64,000 nucleotides of DNA from Desulfosporosinus meridiei DSM 13257 (GCF_000231385.2 NC_018515.1:576501-640500), one strand, 5' to 3'. Shown: positions 35,588 to 44,706, counted from the stretch's first letter. Notes: a model not told the origin generated them from the letters alone. Numbers and translations are program-made.

Positions 35588-38500
35588 GTGCGATTATCAA
35601 AGGGATTTCTTAGAATTCTGGTTCTGCTGATGACCTTTGTCATGCTTTGCCCGGCAGGGGCTTTAGCTCAGAGCGGCGGTTCCGTGCCGGAAGGGTTTAA
35701 CCGGCTGGTCGCCTATCAGGAGAACTTAACCTTGTCGGTCTATGCCGAGGGCAGGCAGGTTACGGTCAACGGTAAAACCACCCCTGAGACTCAGGTAAGT
35801 CTGGTGATTACCCGCAGCTTGGACGGAGATAGGTGTTATTTAGATCAAACCCTCTCCGATGCCAACGGACTGTACCAGTTTCTTGTGGACATGGACTCCG
35901 GTGATTATCAAGTCAACGTCACCAGCAACGGCATTTACCGCCAAGAAAGTCTGAAGGTCAATGATGCCCGTCAGGCTGCGGTAAGCGTCCGGGTGGAAGG
36001 CTTGAAGGAGACTCTTTTAGCCCCCAAAAACGTGGAAATTTACGATAGGGAAACAACCCTTCTGACAGCAGTCAGAAAGGCCCTGGATGACAATTCCGTT
36101 CCTTATGAAGTGGTTAACGGTATGATCAATTGGATCGGCAAGGATCAGGAGAAAGACTGGCAGTGGCTGGTTAACGGAACAGGCGGGATGGCTCTTCCCA
36201 CCACTCCCCTGAAGCAAAATGATCAAATTGTCATGGTCAGCGGCCAGCTTTGGGACCCAACCCTTACCCGGCTCAGCCTGGAGGGAGAGGATTCGGTAAA
36301 AGTAGGCACAGAGATCAGTGTGACTTTGGAGAAATACACAAACGGTCGGTATCTGACCGCTGAGGATCAGAAGATCAGCTTTGCCGGCAGCACCCAAGGC
36401 TCTCAATATACGGATGGGAATGGGCAGGTCAGCTTCCGGGCCGATAAAGAAGGCACCTATGAAATTACGGCGCAGACGGACGGCAATCTGATTCGCCCGG
36501 TTCCGCTGGTGGTCGTGGTTTCCAAAGATGGGCCAGTGACGCCGCCGGTAGAAGATGTGGACACCTGTCAGGTTAGGATGCGGATTGAAGGCTACCGGGG
36601 AACCGTGTTTGACAGTAGTATCAGCTTTAAGCCCGAAGATTACAAGAATAAGACAAGCGGGAAGTACGAAATCACTGATCCCGATGGAAAAAAATACTCG
36701 TTTAGCTATCCCACGGTCTTAATGGCTACCATAGTAGCTTGGAATAAGAAAAATATCCGAGACAATAAGGTTACTTCCAACGACAATTATGTAGCCCGCA
36801 TGGCAGGAGAAGAGGAATTCGATTTTCGAGGCCAGCACCCTACCTGCGGCTGGCTGGTTCGGGTCAATGATCGTTTGATTAATCAAGGGGTCGGAGTCTG
36901 GGAGATTGACGATGGGGATACGGTGGAATGGTTCTATGGGGATACTAAGAGTTCCTTCGGCTATCTCGATCTAAGCTCGACCTCCTTAAACACCGGAGAC
37001 ACCCTGGAGGTGGAAGTTACCGCCAAAAGCAACGAGGGCGTTGACGGGGGGAATTCCAGCACCCGGAAGGCCGTAAGCGGAGCAACGGTTCACGTGGGAT
37101 CTCAGACCTATACTACGGATGGCAACGGCAAGGCAGAGATTACGATGAATAAAGCAGGCAGCTTCACAGTTTATGCCGACAAAGTCGATCCCGGTTCTTC
37201 TTATAAGGGGTATAACTTTCCCCTTGTGGCCCGCACAGAAAAAGCCTCGGTGACGGTGAAGGGGCCGGAGGTTGCGGTTCCTATTGAAGAAGTTATCCCG
37301 GTTACAGACTATACGGACTATAACCAAAAGGCTCTGGCTGCTCTGGAAAAGGTTACTCCCGAACAACTGGCAGGGGCCAGGCTGCCTGAAGACACACCGG
37401 CAGTCAATCCGGAGAATACTGAGCCGACAATTTTAAAAGCTAAGGATGGGGTGCAGCTGACCATACCCCCGGGTGCTCTCCGGCAGCAAAGTAGTCCCGT
37501 TCAGTTTTCCGTGGAGGTAGGACAGGTGACAGTTCCTCCCCGGGCTGAGCTGGGAGCGCTGGTGCTTGATCCTATCAAATACCAGCGTCAATTTGGTCTG
37601 GTGGGTCAGGGTCAGGAAGGCGTTGAGTTTGCTGCACCGGTGACCTTAACCTTCCCCATCAGCTCTGAAGATTTGCCTGAAGGAGTATCCACCCGTCAGC
37701 TGGCCATTTACTGGTGGAATTCAGCTAAGGGGGATTGGGCCAAACAGGGCGGTGTATACGATCCCCTTGCTAAGACCCTTTCCTTGACCATCTATCATTT
37801 TTCCACCTATGCAGTCATGGCGGACACGGCTCCTGCTCCGCGGCGGATTGCCGGACAAGAGCGCTTTGATACCGCCAATCTGGCAGCTGCTTACGGTTGG
37901 AAAGCCGGAGCGGATCAGGTGCTGCTGGCCAATGCTTTCGCCTATTCGGATGTCCTGGCAGCGGTACCTTTAGCCTATAAAAACCAGGCCCCGATTTTAC
38001 TCACCGAGGCTACGGAGCTAACTCCTGCCACCTTTGAACAGCTCCAGAAGCTAAAGCCGAAAAAAGTGATCTTAATTGGAGGCACCAGCGTAATTTCTCA
38101 AGGAATCCAAGACCGGCTTAATCAGCTTTATGGAGCAGAAAACGTAGCTCGCTATGGCGGGAAGGATCTCTACGAGACAGCCGCTCTGATTGCCCAAGCT
38201 CTGGGAACCACAGGCCAGGCTGTGATCGCTAACGGCGGGCCCGCCAGCTATGCCGATGCCCTGGCGGTTTCCAGTTATGCCGGTTATCATGGTATCCCCA
38301 TTCTCTTTACCGAACGAACCGCTCTGCCGGCTGCTACTCAGCAGGCACTGACGGAACAGAAAGTAACCAGGACTCTGGTTGTGGGAGGCAGCTTTGTTGT
38401 ACCGGAAGAAATTGTTCAGCAATTGCCAGAGGCTGTGCGCTATGGCGGAAGGGATATCTATGAGACAGCCACTAAGATTGCTGAAGGATTAGAGCTTAAT

Positions 38501-38740
38501 TCCAGCAAAGTCTATGTAGCTACCGGGTTAAACTTTGCGGATGCCCTGGCAGCAGGCAATCTGGCTGCCCGAACCCTTTCTCCTATTCTCTTAGTAGACA
38601 CGGGAATACCCGGCGTCACCTCGGACTTCCTGCTGAAGCATCAAGCTGAGCAGCCGGAAATAATTATTTTTGGCGGAGAAGGAATTATCAGAGGGGATCA
38701 GGAGAGCAGCCTGCGCTCTGCTCTCACTCCCTCGCCCTAA
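35588..38740 (+). CDS. Cell-wall-anchored protein with two DUF4430 domains and CWB2 repeats
   Basis: This 1050-residue exported protein starts at GTG 35588, preceded by AAGGAGGAAAAGC. After the signal peptide (ending ALAQ) there is a Cna/FN3-like domain. A first DUF4430 domain (about 160-235, 'DWQWLVNGTGGMALPTTPL') and a second one (about 325-470, 'GWLVRVNDRLINQGVGVWEI', 'DGDTVEWFYGD') follow, then further Ig-like and ZU5-like stretches. Three C-terminal CWB2 repeats (about 755-1050, 'RIAGQERFDTANLAA', 'ARYGGKDLYETAALIA', 'VRYGGRDIYETATKIA') bind anionic cell-wall polymer. So it displays DUF4430 domains on the cell surface. Confidence 0.88.
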   Translation: MRLSKGFLRILVLLMTFVMLCPAGALAQSGGSVPEGFNRLVAYQENLTLSVYAEGRQVTVNGKTTPETQVSLVITRSLDGDRCYLDQTLSDANGLYQFLVDMDSGDYQVNVTSNGIYRQESLKVNDARQAAVSVRVEGLKETLLAPKNVEIYDRETTLLTAVRKALDDNSVPYEVVNGMINWIGKDQEKDWQWLVNGTGGMALPTTPLKQNDQIVMVSGQLWDPTLTRLSLEGEDSVKVGTEISVTLEKYTNGRYLTAEDQKISFAGSTQGSQYTDGNGQVSFRADKEGTYEITAQTDGNLIRPVPLVVVVSKDGPVTPPVEDVDTCQVRMRIEGYRGTVFDSSISFKPEDYKNKTSGKYEITDPDGKKYSFSYPTVLMATIVAWNKKNIRDNKVTSNDNYVARMAGEEEFDFRGQHPTCGWLVRVNDRLINQGVGVWEIDDGDTVEWFYGDTKSSFGYLDLSSTSLNTGDTLEVEVTAKSNEGVDGGNSSTRKAVSGATVHVGSQTYTTDGNGKAEITMNKAGSFTVYADKVDPGSSYKGYNFPLVARTEKASVTVKGPEVAVPIEEVIPVTDYTDYNQKALAALEKVTPEQLAGARLPEDTPAVNPENTEPTILKAKDGVQLTIPPGALRQQSSPVQFSVEVGQVTVPPRAELGALVLDPIKYQRQFGLVGQGQEGVEFAAPVTLTFPISSEDLPEGVSTRQLAIYWWNSAKGDWAKQGGVYDPLAKTLSLTIYHFSTYAVMADTAPAPRRIAGQERFDTANLAAAYGWKAGADQVLLANAFAYSDVLAAVPLAYKNQAPILLTEATELTPATFEQLQKLKPKKVILIGGTSVISQGIQDRLNQLYGAENVARYGGKDLYETAALIAQALGTTGQAVIANGGPASYADALAVSSYAGYHGIPILFTERTALPAATQQALTEQKVTRTLVVGGSFVVPEEIVQQLPEAVRYGGRDIYETATKIAEGLELNSSKVYVATGLNFADALAAGNLAARTLSPILLVDTGIPGVTSDFLLKHQAEQPEIIIFGGEGIIRGDQESSLRSALTPSP

Positions 38741-38820
38741 AATAGTTCAATCAAGCCTTGGAGTCAGTCTTTTTAGCAGGGCTGGCTCCGGGTCCATAAC
38801 TAGGTAAAGGAGATATAAAA

Positions 38821-40833
38821 ATGAACAAGACAATAAAACAAGGACTGGGAGCTTTTTTGGTTTGCCTGCTCCTCTGGAGTGTGTTGCTTAACGGCCTCAT
38901 CGCAGAAGCCCAAGCTCAGACTTCGGGCAATCAAGGAATAGCGAATCGTTCCCACGTAGATTCGGTAATTAAGGATTTGGAAAAATGGGAAAGAAGTTTT
39001 CTGAAAGCTACTTTTGAAAAAGCAGCTGAGCAGGAAATTGTCGAACCCACTGTCTATAATTGGCCGACAATCGGTTTGGCCAGACTGGAACGGTTAGATG
39101 GTCTTGATCTTTATCTGGCCGAAAACGAAAAATACCTGCAGCAAAACTGGAGTTCTACTCTGCGCAAGGTGACAGATTTGGCCAGAATCAGCTTGGCCGT
39201 CGGGGCAGCTCAGGGGAATCCGCGGGACTATGGCGGTCAGGACTTGATCGCTGAAATCTACAACTTTACTGATATTGAAGCTCAGGGTATCAACGGGCCG
39301 ATCTTTGCCTTAATCGCCCTGGACAGCGGTGGGTATGATCTGCCTGAGAACGCCAAGTGGACGAGGGAAAAACTCTTAAGCATTATTTTGAGCAAGCAAT
39401 TGGCCGATGGCGGATATTCTTTGGATGGAACGGGCAAGGGGGATGTAGATATAACCGCCATGGTCATCCAGGCCCTGGCCCCCTATTATCGGGCAGGGCA
39501 GCCTGAAGTGAAAGCTGTGGTGGACAGGGCCGTCGCTTATTTGGCTCAAGTTCAGGAAGCAGACGGAGGCTTTAAATCCTGGGGCGCTAAGAACAGTGAA
39601 AGTGTCTGCCAGACGATTATCGCTCTTTGTGCCATGGGGATCGACATCAATACAGACTCTCGCTTTATTAAGAATTCCAACACCCTGTTAAAGGATTTGC
39701 TGAAATTTCGGGCAGAGGATGGAGGCTTTAAGCATATTCTCGAGGGCAGCACCAACAATATGGCTTCCGAACAAGCCTTGATTGCTTTAGCAGCCTATGT
39801 AAGATTTCAAGACAATAAATCCAGCCTCTATAACTATCATCCTGAAAAGCAAACCCCTTCCTTGACCCTGCCTGCCGAAGAGTCGGACTCTTCGCCCTCA
39901 GTTTCAGGAATCCTGCGCATTGCCGGAGCAGACTGCTACGCTACAGCTGTGGAAATTGCTAAACAGAACTTTCCCCAAGGAGCAGAAACCGTTATCCTGG
40001 CCCGGGGGGACGTCTCGGCGGATGCTCTGCCCGCAGTGCCTTTAGCTAAGAAGTACCAGGCCCCCCTCATGTTAACTCCTTCGGATCAACTGCCTAAGCT
40101 AGTCTTTAATCAAATCCAAGCCTTGGGAGCCAAGAAAGTCCTGATCATGGGGGGAGAGGGGGCCATCAGTCAACAAGTGTCCGGGGCTTTAAGTCAAGCA
40201 GGAATCGAAGTTCAGAGAGTGTCCGGCCAAGATCACTACGCTACTGCCTATGAAATTGCCAAACTCCTGGGAAGTTCAGGTCAGGCTGTGATTGTCAGCG
40301 GGGATTATGTCCACAGCTTCCCCGATGCCCTCTCCATCTCCGCCTGGGCTGCTTATAACGGCGTACCCATTCTTTATGCCGATAACTCAGCCCAACTCCC
40401 CAAACCCACTGAGCAAGCTATTGCAGAATTGGGAATTAAGCAAACCCTGCTGATTGGCGGCAGGGCTGTACTCCCTCAGGAATTAGAGCAGATCCTGCCT
40501 GCTCCCAAGCGCTACAGCGGTCAGACTCTTTACGATACAAATGCAGCCGTGCTCAGTCAGCTTCAGCCTAACCCCACAAAACTCTTTGTGGCTACCGGAG
40601 GGGGTTTTGCCGATGCCTTGGCCGGGGCAGCTGTAGCCGGTCAGTCTAATGCCTGGATTCTGCTGACTGCAGGTGCATCCTCCGGCGAGGATGGTCTGAC
40701 AGATGGGCAGGAACAGCTTCTTCGAAGTGCTGACAATCTCATCAAGGAGACCTATGTTTTAGGCGGTGCAGCCGTTGTATCAGATAATACCCTGCAGACT
40801 TTGAAACAGATACTGCCAAGCGGCACACCATGA
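38821..40833 (+). CDS. Cell-wall-anchored transcobalamin alpha-domain-like barrel protein
   Basis: This 670-residue exported protein has a signal peptide (ending AEAQA). An alpha/alpha barrel spans about residues 40-345, with 'TDLARISLAVGAAQGNPRDY', 'INGPIFALIALDSGG', 'VDITAMVIQALAPYY', 'DGGFKSWGAKNSESVCQTII' and 'DGGFKHI'. Three CWB2 repeats follow from about 360 to the end ('LRIAGADCYATAVEIAKQ', 'VQRVSGQDHYATAYEIAK', 'KRYSGQTLYDTNAA'). The barrel matches the one in the upstream gene and resembles the N-terminal half of transcobalamin/intrinsic factor. AAAGGAGATATAAA precedes the ATG. It lacks DUF4430, which neighbouring proteins supply. Confidence 0.87.
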   Translation: MNKTIKQGLGAFLVCLLLWSVLLNGLIAEAQAQTSGNQGIANRSHVDSVIKDLEKWERSFLKATFEKAAEQEIVEPTVYNWPTIGLARLERLDGLDLYLAENEKYLQQNWSSTLRKVTDLARISLAVGAAQGNPRDYGGQDLIAEIYNFTDIEAQGINGPIFALIALDSGGYDLPENAKWTREKLLSIILSKQLADGGYSLDGTGKGDVDITAMVIQALAPYYRAGQPEVKAVVDRAVAYLAQVQEADGGFKSWGAKNSESVCQTIIALCAMGIDINTDSRFIKNSNTLLKDLLKFRAEDGGFKHILEGSTNNMASEQALIALAAYVRFQDNKSSLYNYHPEKQTPSLTLPAEESDSSPSVSGILRIAGADCYATAVEIAKQNFPQGAETVILARGDVSADALPAVPLAKKYQAPLMLTPSDQLPKLVFNQIQALGAKKVLIMGGEGAISQQVSGALSQAGIEVQRVSGQDHYATAYEIAKLLGSSGQAVIVSGDYVHSFPDALSISAWAAYNGVPILYADNSAQLPKPTEQAIAELGIKQTLLIGGRAVLPQELEQILPAPKRYSGQTLYDTNAAVLSQLQPNPTKLFVATGGGFADALAGAAVAGQSNAWILLTAGASSGEDGLTDGQEQLLRSADNLIKETYVLGGAAVVSDNTLQTLKQILPSGTP

Positions 40834-40917
40834 TAGCTTTAGCAAATTTGGTAAGCGAGCCCGAAGACAATGTCCTTCGCAGGAATTAGCTTTATCGTAC
40901 AAAAGGAGGGAGTAAAT

Positions 40918-41754
40918 GTGAGAAAACCTAAGTCAGTTGTACTTATCCTGGTTATACTCATGTCTCTTTTATTAACCGGATGTGGAGCTAAGACACCCAC
41001 TGGGGATCTGCCGGCAGGGGCGAACACTGCAGGGGTTGCAGATTCAGGCCGAGAGACAGGTGAACTTAAACCTAGCGAGGAAAACGCAGATCAACAAGAA
41101 CCTAGCAGCCAAGTTCCTGAGAATGCTCAGAATTCACAGGGGGCCAGCCCTTCCCAGAGTCAGCCACCGCAGCCCGACACAACTAATCAGGAAAGTAAGC
41201 CAACAATAGCTATCAGCTCAACCAGCCCCAACGGCTCAAGTTCAGGTACAAATGGATTAGCTGCTGTTCCGGCTCCTGCTCCGGCGGCCCCTGATTTAAA
41301 CGTGAATCCTATCCCTCCTAGTCCCGATCCTAACCTCAATCCCAACCCCAAAAACATAGTAACCTTCTCAATTAATTGCCAAACTGCCGTTGATAAGGGA
41401 CTTCATCAGGATAAAAAATATCAGGAGGTTGTGCCTGCTGATGGGATTATTCTGGCCCCCACTGTGGTGGAGTTCAAAGAAGGGGAAGTAGTATTTGATG
41501 TTTTGAAGCAGGTAGTACGCCAACATAAGATTCACATGGAGTATGAAGGGTCGAAAGGAACCCCCTATATCCAAGGAATCAATAATTTGTATGAGTTTGA
41601 CGGAGGGCCCCTGAGCGGCTGGATGTATTGTGTCAACAAAGTATATCCTAATTATGGCTGCGGAGAATATAAGCTCAAACCGGGGGATATAATTGAGTGG
41701 AACTATACCTGTGATTTAGGCAAAGACTTAGGCCAAACTTGGCTGGGAGAGTAA
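40918..41754 (+). CDS. DUF4430 lipoprotein
   Basis: This 278-residue lipoprotein (GTG 40918 behind AAAGGAGGGAGTAAAT) has an N-terminal signal with lipobox LLTGC. A long Ser/Pro/Asn/Gln-rich linker (about 25-145) leads to a clear C-terminal DUF4430 domain: 'GEVVFDVLKQVVRQHKIHME', 'YIQGINNLYEFDGGPLSGWM', 'YCVNKVYPNYGCGEYKL' and 'GDIIEWNY'. The linker would hold the domain away from the membrane. It is followed after 74 bases by an ECF S component gene, so it is well placed to hand a captured ligand to a membrane importer. Confidence 0.88.
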   Translation: MRKPKSVVLILVILMSLLLTGCGAKTPTGDLPAGANTAGVADSGRETGELKPSEENADQQEPSSQVPENAQNSQGASPSQSQPPQPDTTNQESKPTIAISSTSPNGSSSGTNGLAAVPAPAPAAPDLNVNPIPPSPDPNLNPNPKNIVTFSINCQTAVDKGLHQDKKYQEVVPADGIILAPTVVEFKEGEVVFDVLKQVVRQHKIHMEYEGSKGTPYIQGINNLYEFDGGPLSGWMYCVNKVYPNYGCGEYKLKPGDIIEWNYTCDLGKDLGQTWLGE

Positions 41755-41828
41755 AACGGAGCAACGGAACCAGACTCTCCCTTGGAGAAGGAAGAGTCTG
41801 GTGCTGGCAAAAGACAGGATGTGAAACA

Positions 41829-42554
41829 ATGTTAAACCAGGTCGAGCCTAAGAACAAGGGCAGTCGAATCATCCACATACTCCGCTGGGCCATAATGTTT
41901 ACAGTACCCTGCGCCTTAATTCTTTCGACGTTGCAGGGGGATAAGAACTATGGCTTATTAAGCGTGATCCTGATCATCTTGGCTATGGCTCCCTTTTTTC
42001 TAAGCTTTGAGAGACGCAGACCGGAAGCCAGGGAGTTGGTGGTTATTGCTGTGATGGCAGGGATTGCGGCTTTGGGCCGGGTAGCTTTCGCTCCCATTCC
42101 TCATTTTAAACCTACCTCAGCTGTTGTGATCATTACCGCCCTGACCTTTGGTCCGGAAGCCGGGTTTTTAACCGGTGCCGTAGCAGCTATTACCTCCAAT
42201 TTGTTTTTCGGGCAAGGGCCCTGGACGCCCTGGCAGATGTTTTGCTGGGGTATGATCGGCTTAGTGGCCGGTATGCTGAGAAATGCCGGCTGGCTGAAAA
42301 GCAGGTTGAGTTTAGCAGTCTTTGGTTTTGCCACTGGCTTTGGCTTTGGCTGGGTCATGAATATATGGTATATCGTCGGTTTTATCAAGCCCATTACCTA
42401 TCAGGCTATCATAGCAGCCTATATCTCCAGCTTTTGGTTTGACTTTACCCACGCTCTTTCGACCCTGATCTTTCTGGTGATCTTGGCGAAGCCTTGGATC
42501 AAAAAGCTGGAACGAATTAAGATCAAGTTTGGCTTGATGAATAATGAACAATGA
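41829..42554 (+). CDS. ECF transporter S component, possibly cobamide-specific
   Basis: This 241-residue membrane protein has about six helices and the S-component pattern: 'ELVVIAVMAGIAALGRVAFA', 'KPTSAVVIITALTFGPEAGF', 'LTGAVAAITSNLFFGQGPW' and 'TPWQMFCWGMIGLVAGML'. ECF S components bind a vitamin and dock on a shared EcfT/EcfA1/EcfA2 energising module. None is adjacent, so a module elsewhere must serve it. Its position behind five DUF4430/barrel genes and before a cobalamin riboswitch suggests cobalamin or a precursor as substrate. I chose ATG 41829 because the first helix begins shortly after; the frame is open from 41739. Confidence 0.82.
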   Translation: MLNQVEPKNKGSRIIHILRWAIMFTVPCALILSTLQGDKNYGLLSVILIILAMAPFFLSFERRRPEARELVVIAVMAGIAALGRVAFAPIPHFKPTSAVVIITALTFGPEAGFLTGAVAAITSNLFFGQGPWTPWQMFCWGMIGLVAGMLRNAGWLKSRLSLAVFGFATGFGFGWVMNIWYIVGFIKPITYQAIIAAYISSFWFDFTHALSTLIFLVILAKPWIKKLERIKIKFGLMNNEQ

Positions 42555-42623
42555 ATAATCAAGAATCAACAACGAACTTACTCAATCCACTGACAAAAAA
42601 ATTTGCAAGATTTTTTTCGGGAG

Positions 42624-42652
42624 CAGGAATTTTAGAATCTACGTAGAAATGT
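42624..42652 (+). promoter_or_regulatory. GCAGGAATT…GTAGAA box
   Basis: GAGCAGGAATTTTAGAATCT, then ACGTAGAAATGTAG: one more copy of the box described at 18686. It is followed by cobalamin riboswitch R5 rather than by an ATGGAGGT hairpin. Confidence 0.4.
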
Positions 42653-42812
42653 AGGAATATTGAAAAAATTTAATCCGTGATTCGGACAGTATTTCCAAAA
42701 CATTCCCAGAACACGATGATGACTTCTGGATTAGAAACTTAAATTTGTCTATTCGTCAAATACTCTCGAAAAACTAAATATGTAACGAGTGTACTTTTAT
42801 AAAGAAAGTATT

Positions 42813-42965
42813 GACAGGGAAGTCAGTTAAGCTGACGCGGTCCCGCCACTGTAGTAGTGAGCGGCCTTATACAATGTCACTGGGCAACCGGGAAGACATA
42901 GGGCTGCAATGAACTTAAGCCAGGAGACCTGCTCGTTACAGATTACACAGGAACCTACGGAAGAT
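42813..42965 (+). promoter_or_regulatory. Cobalamin riboswitch (R5)
   Basis: GGGAAGTCAGTTAAGCTGAC, CGCGGTCCCGCCACTGTAGT, GTCACTGGGCAACCGGGAAG and AAGCCAGGAGACCTGCTC are all present. A terminator at 43026 follows. The first gene behind it is the unknown gene at 43144. Confidence 0.92.
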
Positions 42966-43025
42966 AGGGGAGGTGCCGTTTACGCCGGAAAATCAGTGAC
43001 ATTATCCGGCTAGTGGAGTAACCAT

Positions 43026-43063
43026 ATCCCTTTACAGGTAGCTGTAGAGGGATTTTGCTTTTT
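43026..43063 (+). terminator. Terminator of riboswitch R5
   Basis: ATCCCTTTACAG pairs with CTGTAGAGGGAT, then TTTGCTTTTTT. It lies 80 bases before the gene at 43144. Confidence 0.75.
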
Positions 43064-43143
43064 TATGGTTTTCAAGTTACTCTAAGCGCAAATTTCTTGA
43101 CCTCTAGTAGGGGACATTCATACCGATGGGAGGAGGATTATCT

Positions 43144-43563
43144 ATGATTACGGCCACAGTGCATAGCTTAGAAGGAGCTGTCTCTAGACTGGGATTAGAC
43201 CCCCTCATGGTGAATCGCTTTATGGAGGAGTGGCTACAAACTGCGCGAGAGGTCTCCTTTGAGGAAGCTAATGAGGTAGCTTGTATATTAAATAAAATGA
43301 AAAGATCCATCAAATATTATCTGGCGCCAGACCCTACCAGAGAAGGTTACCAAGTCGTGCTTATCGTGAGGAAGAATCGAGTGGTTACGATACTTACTCA
43401 GTTAACCAATTCTTTCTACGGGGTGCCGGAAGCCCAGACGGTGAATGGGACACGCATGATTAAGACTTTGGGGGGAGAAATGTACGAAGACAAAGGGAAT
43501 TGGGTCAGACAACTCAGACAAAAGCACGAAAAAGTTCATTTCCGGAAAAAGCTGCGACCTTAG
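43144..43563 (+). CDS. Hypothetical protein under cobalamin riboswitch control
   Basis: I do not recognise this 139-residue soluble protein. It begins 'MITATVHSLEGAVSRLGLDP', has a helical N-terminal half, a short beta region ('YQVVLIVRKNRVVTILTQL') and a very basic C-terminus (RQLRQKHEKVHFRKKLRP). ATG 43144 is preceded by GGGAGGAGGATTATCT. It is the only gene between riboswitch R5 and the convergent gene at 43609, so it should be expressed under cobalamin limitation. The basic tail could mean nucleic-acid binding, but that is a guess. Confidence 0.65.
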   Translation: MITATVHSLEGAVSRLGLDPLMVNRFMEEWLQTAREVSFEEANEVACILNKMKRSIKYYLAPDPTREGYQVVLIVRKNRVVTILTQLTNSFYGVPEAQTVNGTRMIKTLGGEMYEDKGNWVRQLRQKHEKVHFRKKLRP

Positions 43564-43608
43564 GAGCCAAGCAATTACTTCCTGATCAAATCATCAGTAG
43601 CTGCAACT

Positions 43609-44424
43609 CTATTTAGGCAAGCTTTCCCGCTCTAATAAACTGTGGAGAGTTTTTAATCTTTGCAGAGCTTTTTTAAGAAATAACTGGGGTGGGCTTTCCC
43701 GCTCCTCCGCCGTCGGATAGGCCTCCAAAGTTAAGCATCCCCGATAAGCGGTTGGAAAGTGCCGGGCTACTTGGGCCCAATCAATAATACCCTCTTCAGG
43801 CAGCCAATGCCGATCCTCCAGACCGTCATTATCCGACAGATGAGTTGTGACAAGTCGTCGGCCAAAATTCTTAAGAAGATGGAAGTCCGGTTTATCCGTT
43901 AGAAAGTAATGAGAGCTATCAAAACAAAAGCCCAAAGAGCCGGATGGAATTTTAGAAAGCAAATAGGGGACATTATCATTGCGGCGGGTGTTTTCGATAG
44001 CGATGGTCACCCCCAGGTTCTCAGCAACCCTTACGAGTTCAAACATGCTTTCGGCACCAAAATCGTTGGGCTTTGGCGTGATCTGGCCCTCCGTCAAATG
44101 CATTACCAGCATGGGAATTTCGTAGTCTGCGCAATCCTCCAGCCAGCGGATATGTCTTTGGATAAATCCCGAGCGCAGGGATTTGTTCTCTGACCACATT
44201 TCGCTGGATTCATTATAAGGTACATGCAGGTTTTCTAAGATAAGCCCCATATCTTTGACCAACTCAGGCATGCTCTCCTTCTTCATCGGCCAGGGGATGT
44301 CCTCATCCTCCCACCAGATAGAGGTAGCCTCAAATCCGGCTTCCTTAATTAATCTAAGTCGTTCCGGAAAAGGAAGTACGTAACCGAACCAGGAAAAAAT
44401 ACCCAGAGGATAGGAAGTTGTCAT
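43609..44424 (-). CDS. Sugar phosphate isomerase/epimerase-like TIM barrel protein
   Basis: This 271-residue protein belongs to the xylose isomerase-like/AP endonuclease 2 superfamily. It shows 'GIFSWFGYVLPFPERLRLIK' at the start, 'EATSIWWEDED', 'VTIAIENTRRNDNVPYLL' with the metal-binding Glu, 'LGFCFDSSHYFL' and 'LTLEAYP'. The metal ligands (Glu, Asp, His, Glu) are in place. ATG 44424 follows GGGGGGC on the minus strand. Its substrate is unknown. It is convergent with the gene at 43144. Confidence 0.82.
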   Translation of the reverse strand: MTTSYPLGIFSWFGYVLPFPERLRLIKEAGFEATSIWWEDEDIPWPMKKESMPELVKDMGLILENLHVPYNESSEMWSENKSLRSGFIQRHIRWLEDCADYEIPMLVMHLTEGQITPKPNDFGAESMFELVRVAENLGVTIAIENTRRNDNVPYLLSKIPSGSLGFCFDSSHYFLTDKPDFHLLKNFGRRLVTTHLSDNDGLEDRHWLPEEGIIDWAQVARHFPTAYRGCLTLEAYPTAEERESPPQLFLKKALQRLKTLHSLLERESLPK

Positions 44425-44568
44425 CTAAGTGCCCCCCTTTAAAAAAGTAACTCTCAACTACTCAAGTCACCAGACCCCGTATAGAAAATAATCTCCACTT
44501 GTGCTTCATAGGTTATAGATTTCAATATTCTCTAAACAGGTTAAGGAATCCTTGCAACTTTGTTGAGA

Positions 44569-44604
44569 AGGCAGGAATTTCTTGATTTCTATAGAACTAA
44601 TAAT
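44569..44604 (+). promoter_or_regulatory. GCAGGAATT…ATAGAA box
   Basis: AAGGCAGGAATTTCTTGATT, then TCTATAGAACTAATAAT, about 20 bases before the ATGGAGGT-type hairpin at 44621. Another copy of the box described at 18686. Confidence 0.4.
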
Positions 44605-44620
44605 ATTGTGAATATATGAC

Positions 44621-44668
44621 CATGGAGGTCTGACTTCAAAGGAAGTCACCTTTATGGTCTTATTTTTT
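44621..44668 (+). terminator. ATGGAGGT-type leader terminator hairpin, copy 5
   Basis: GACCATGGAGGTCTGACTT, short loop, AAGTCACCTTTATGGTC, TTATTTTTTT. All three stem blocks pair. It lies 39 bases before the small gene at 44707. Confidence 0.65.
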
Positions 44669-44706
44669 TGCAGTAAGAGTATTTTATTACATTAGGAGGG
44701 CGATAA

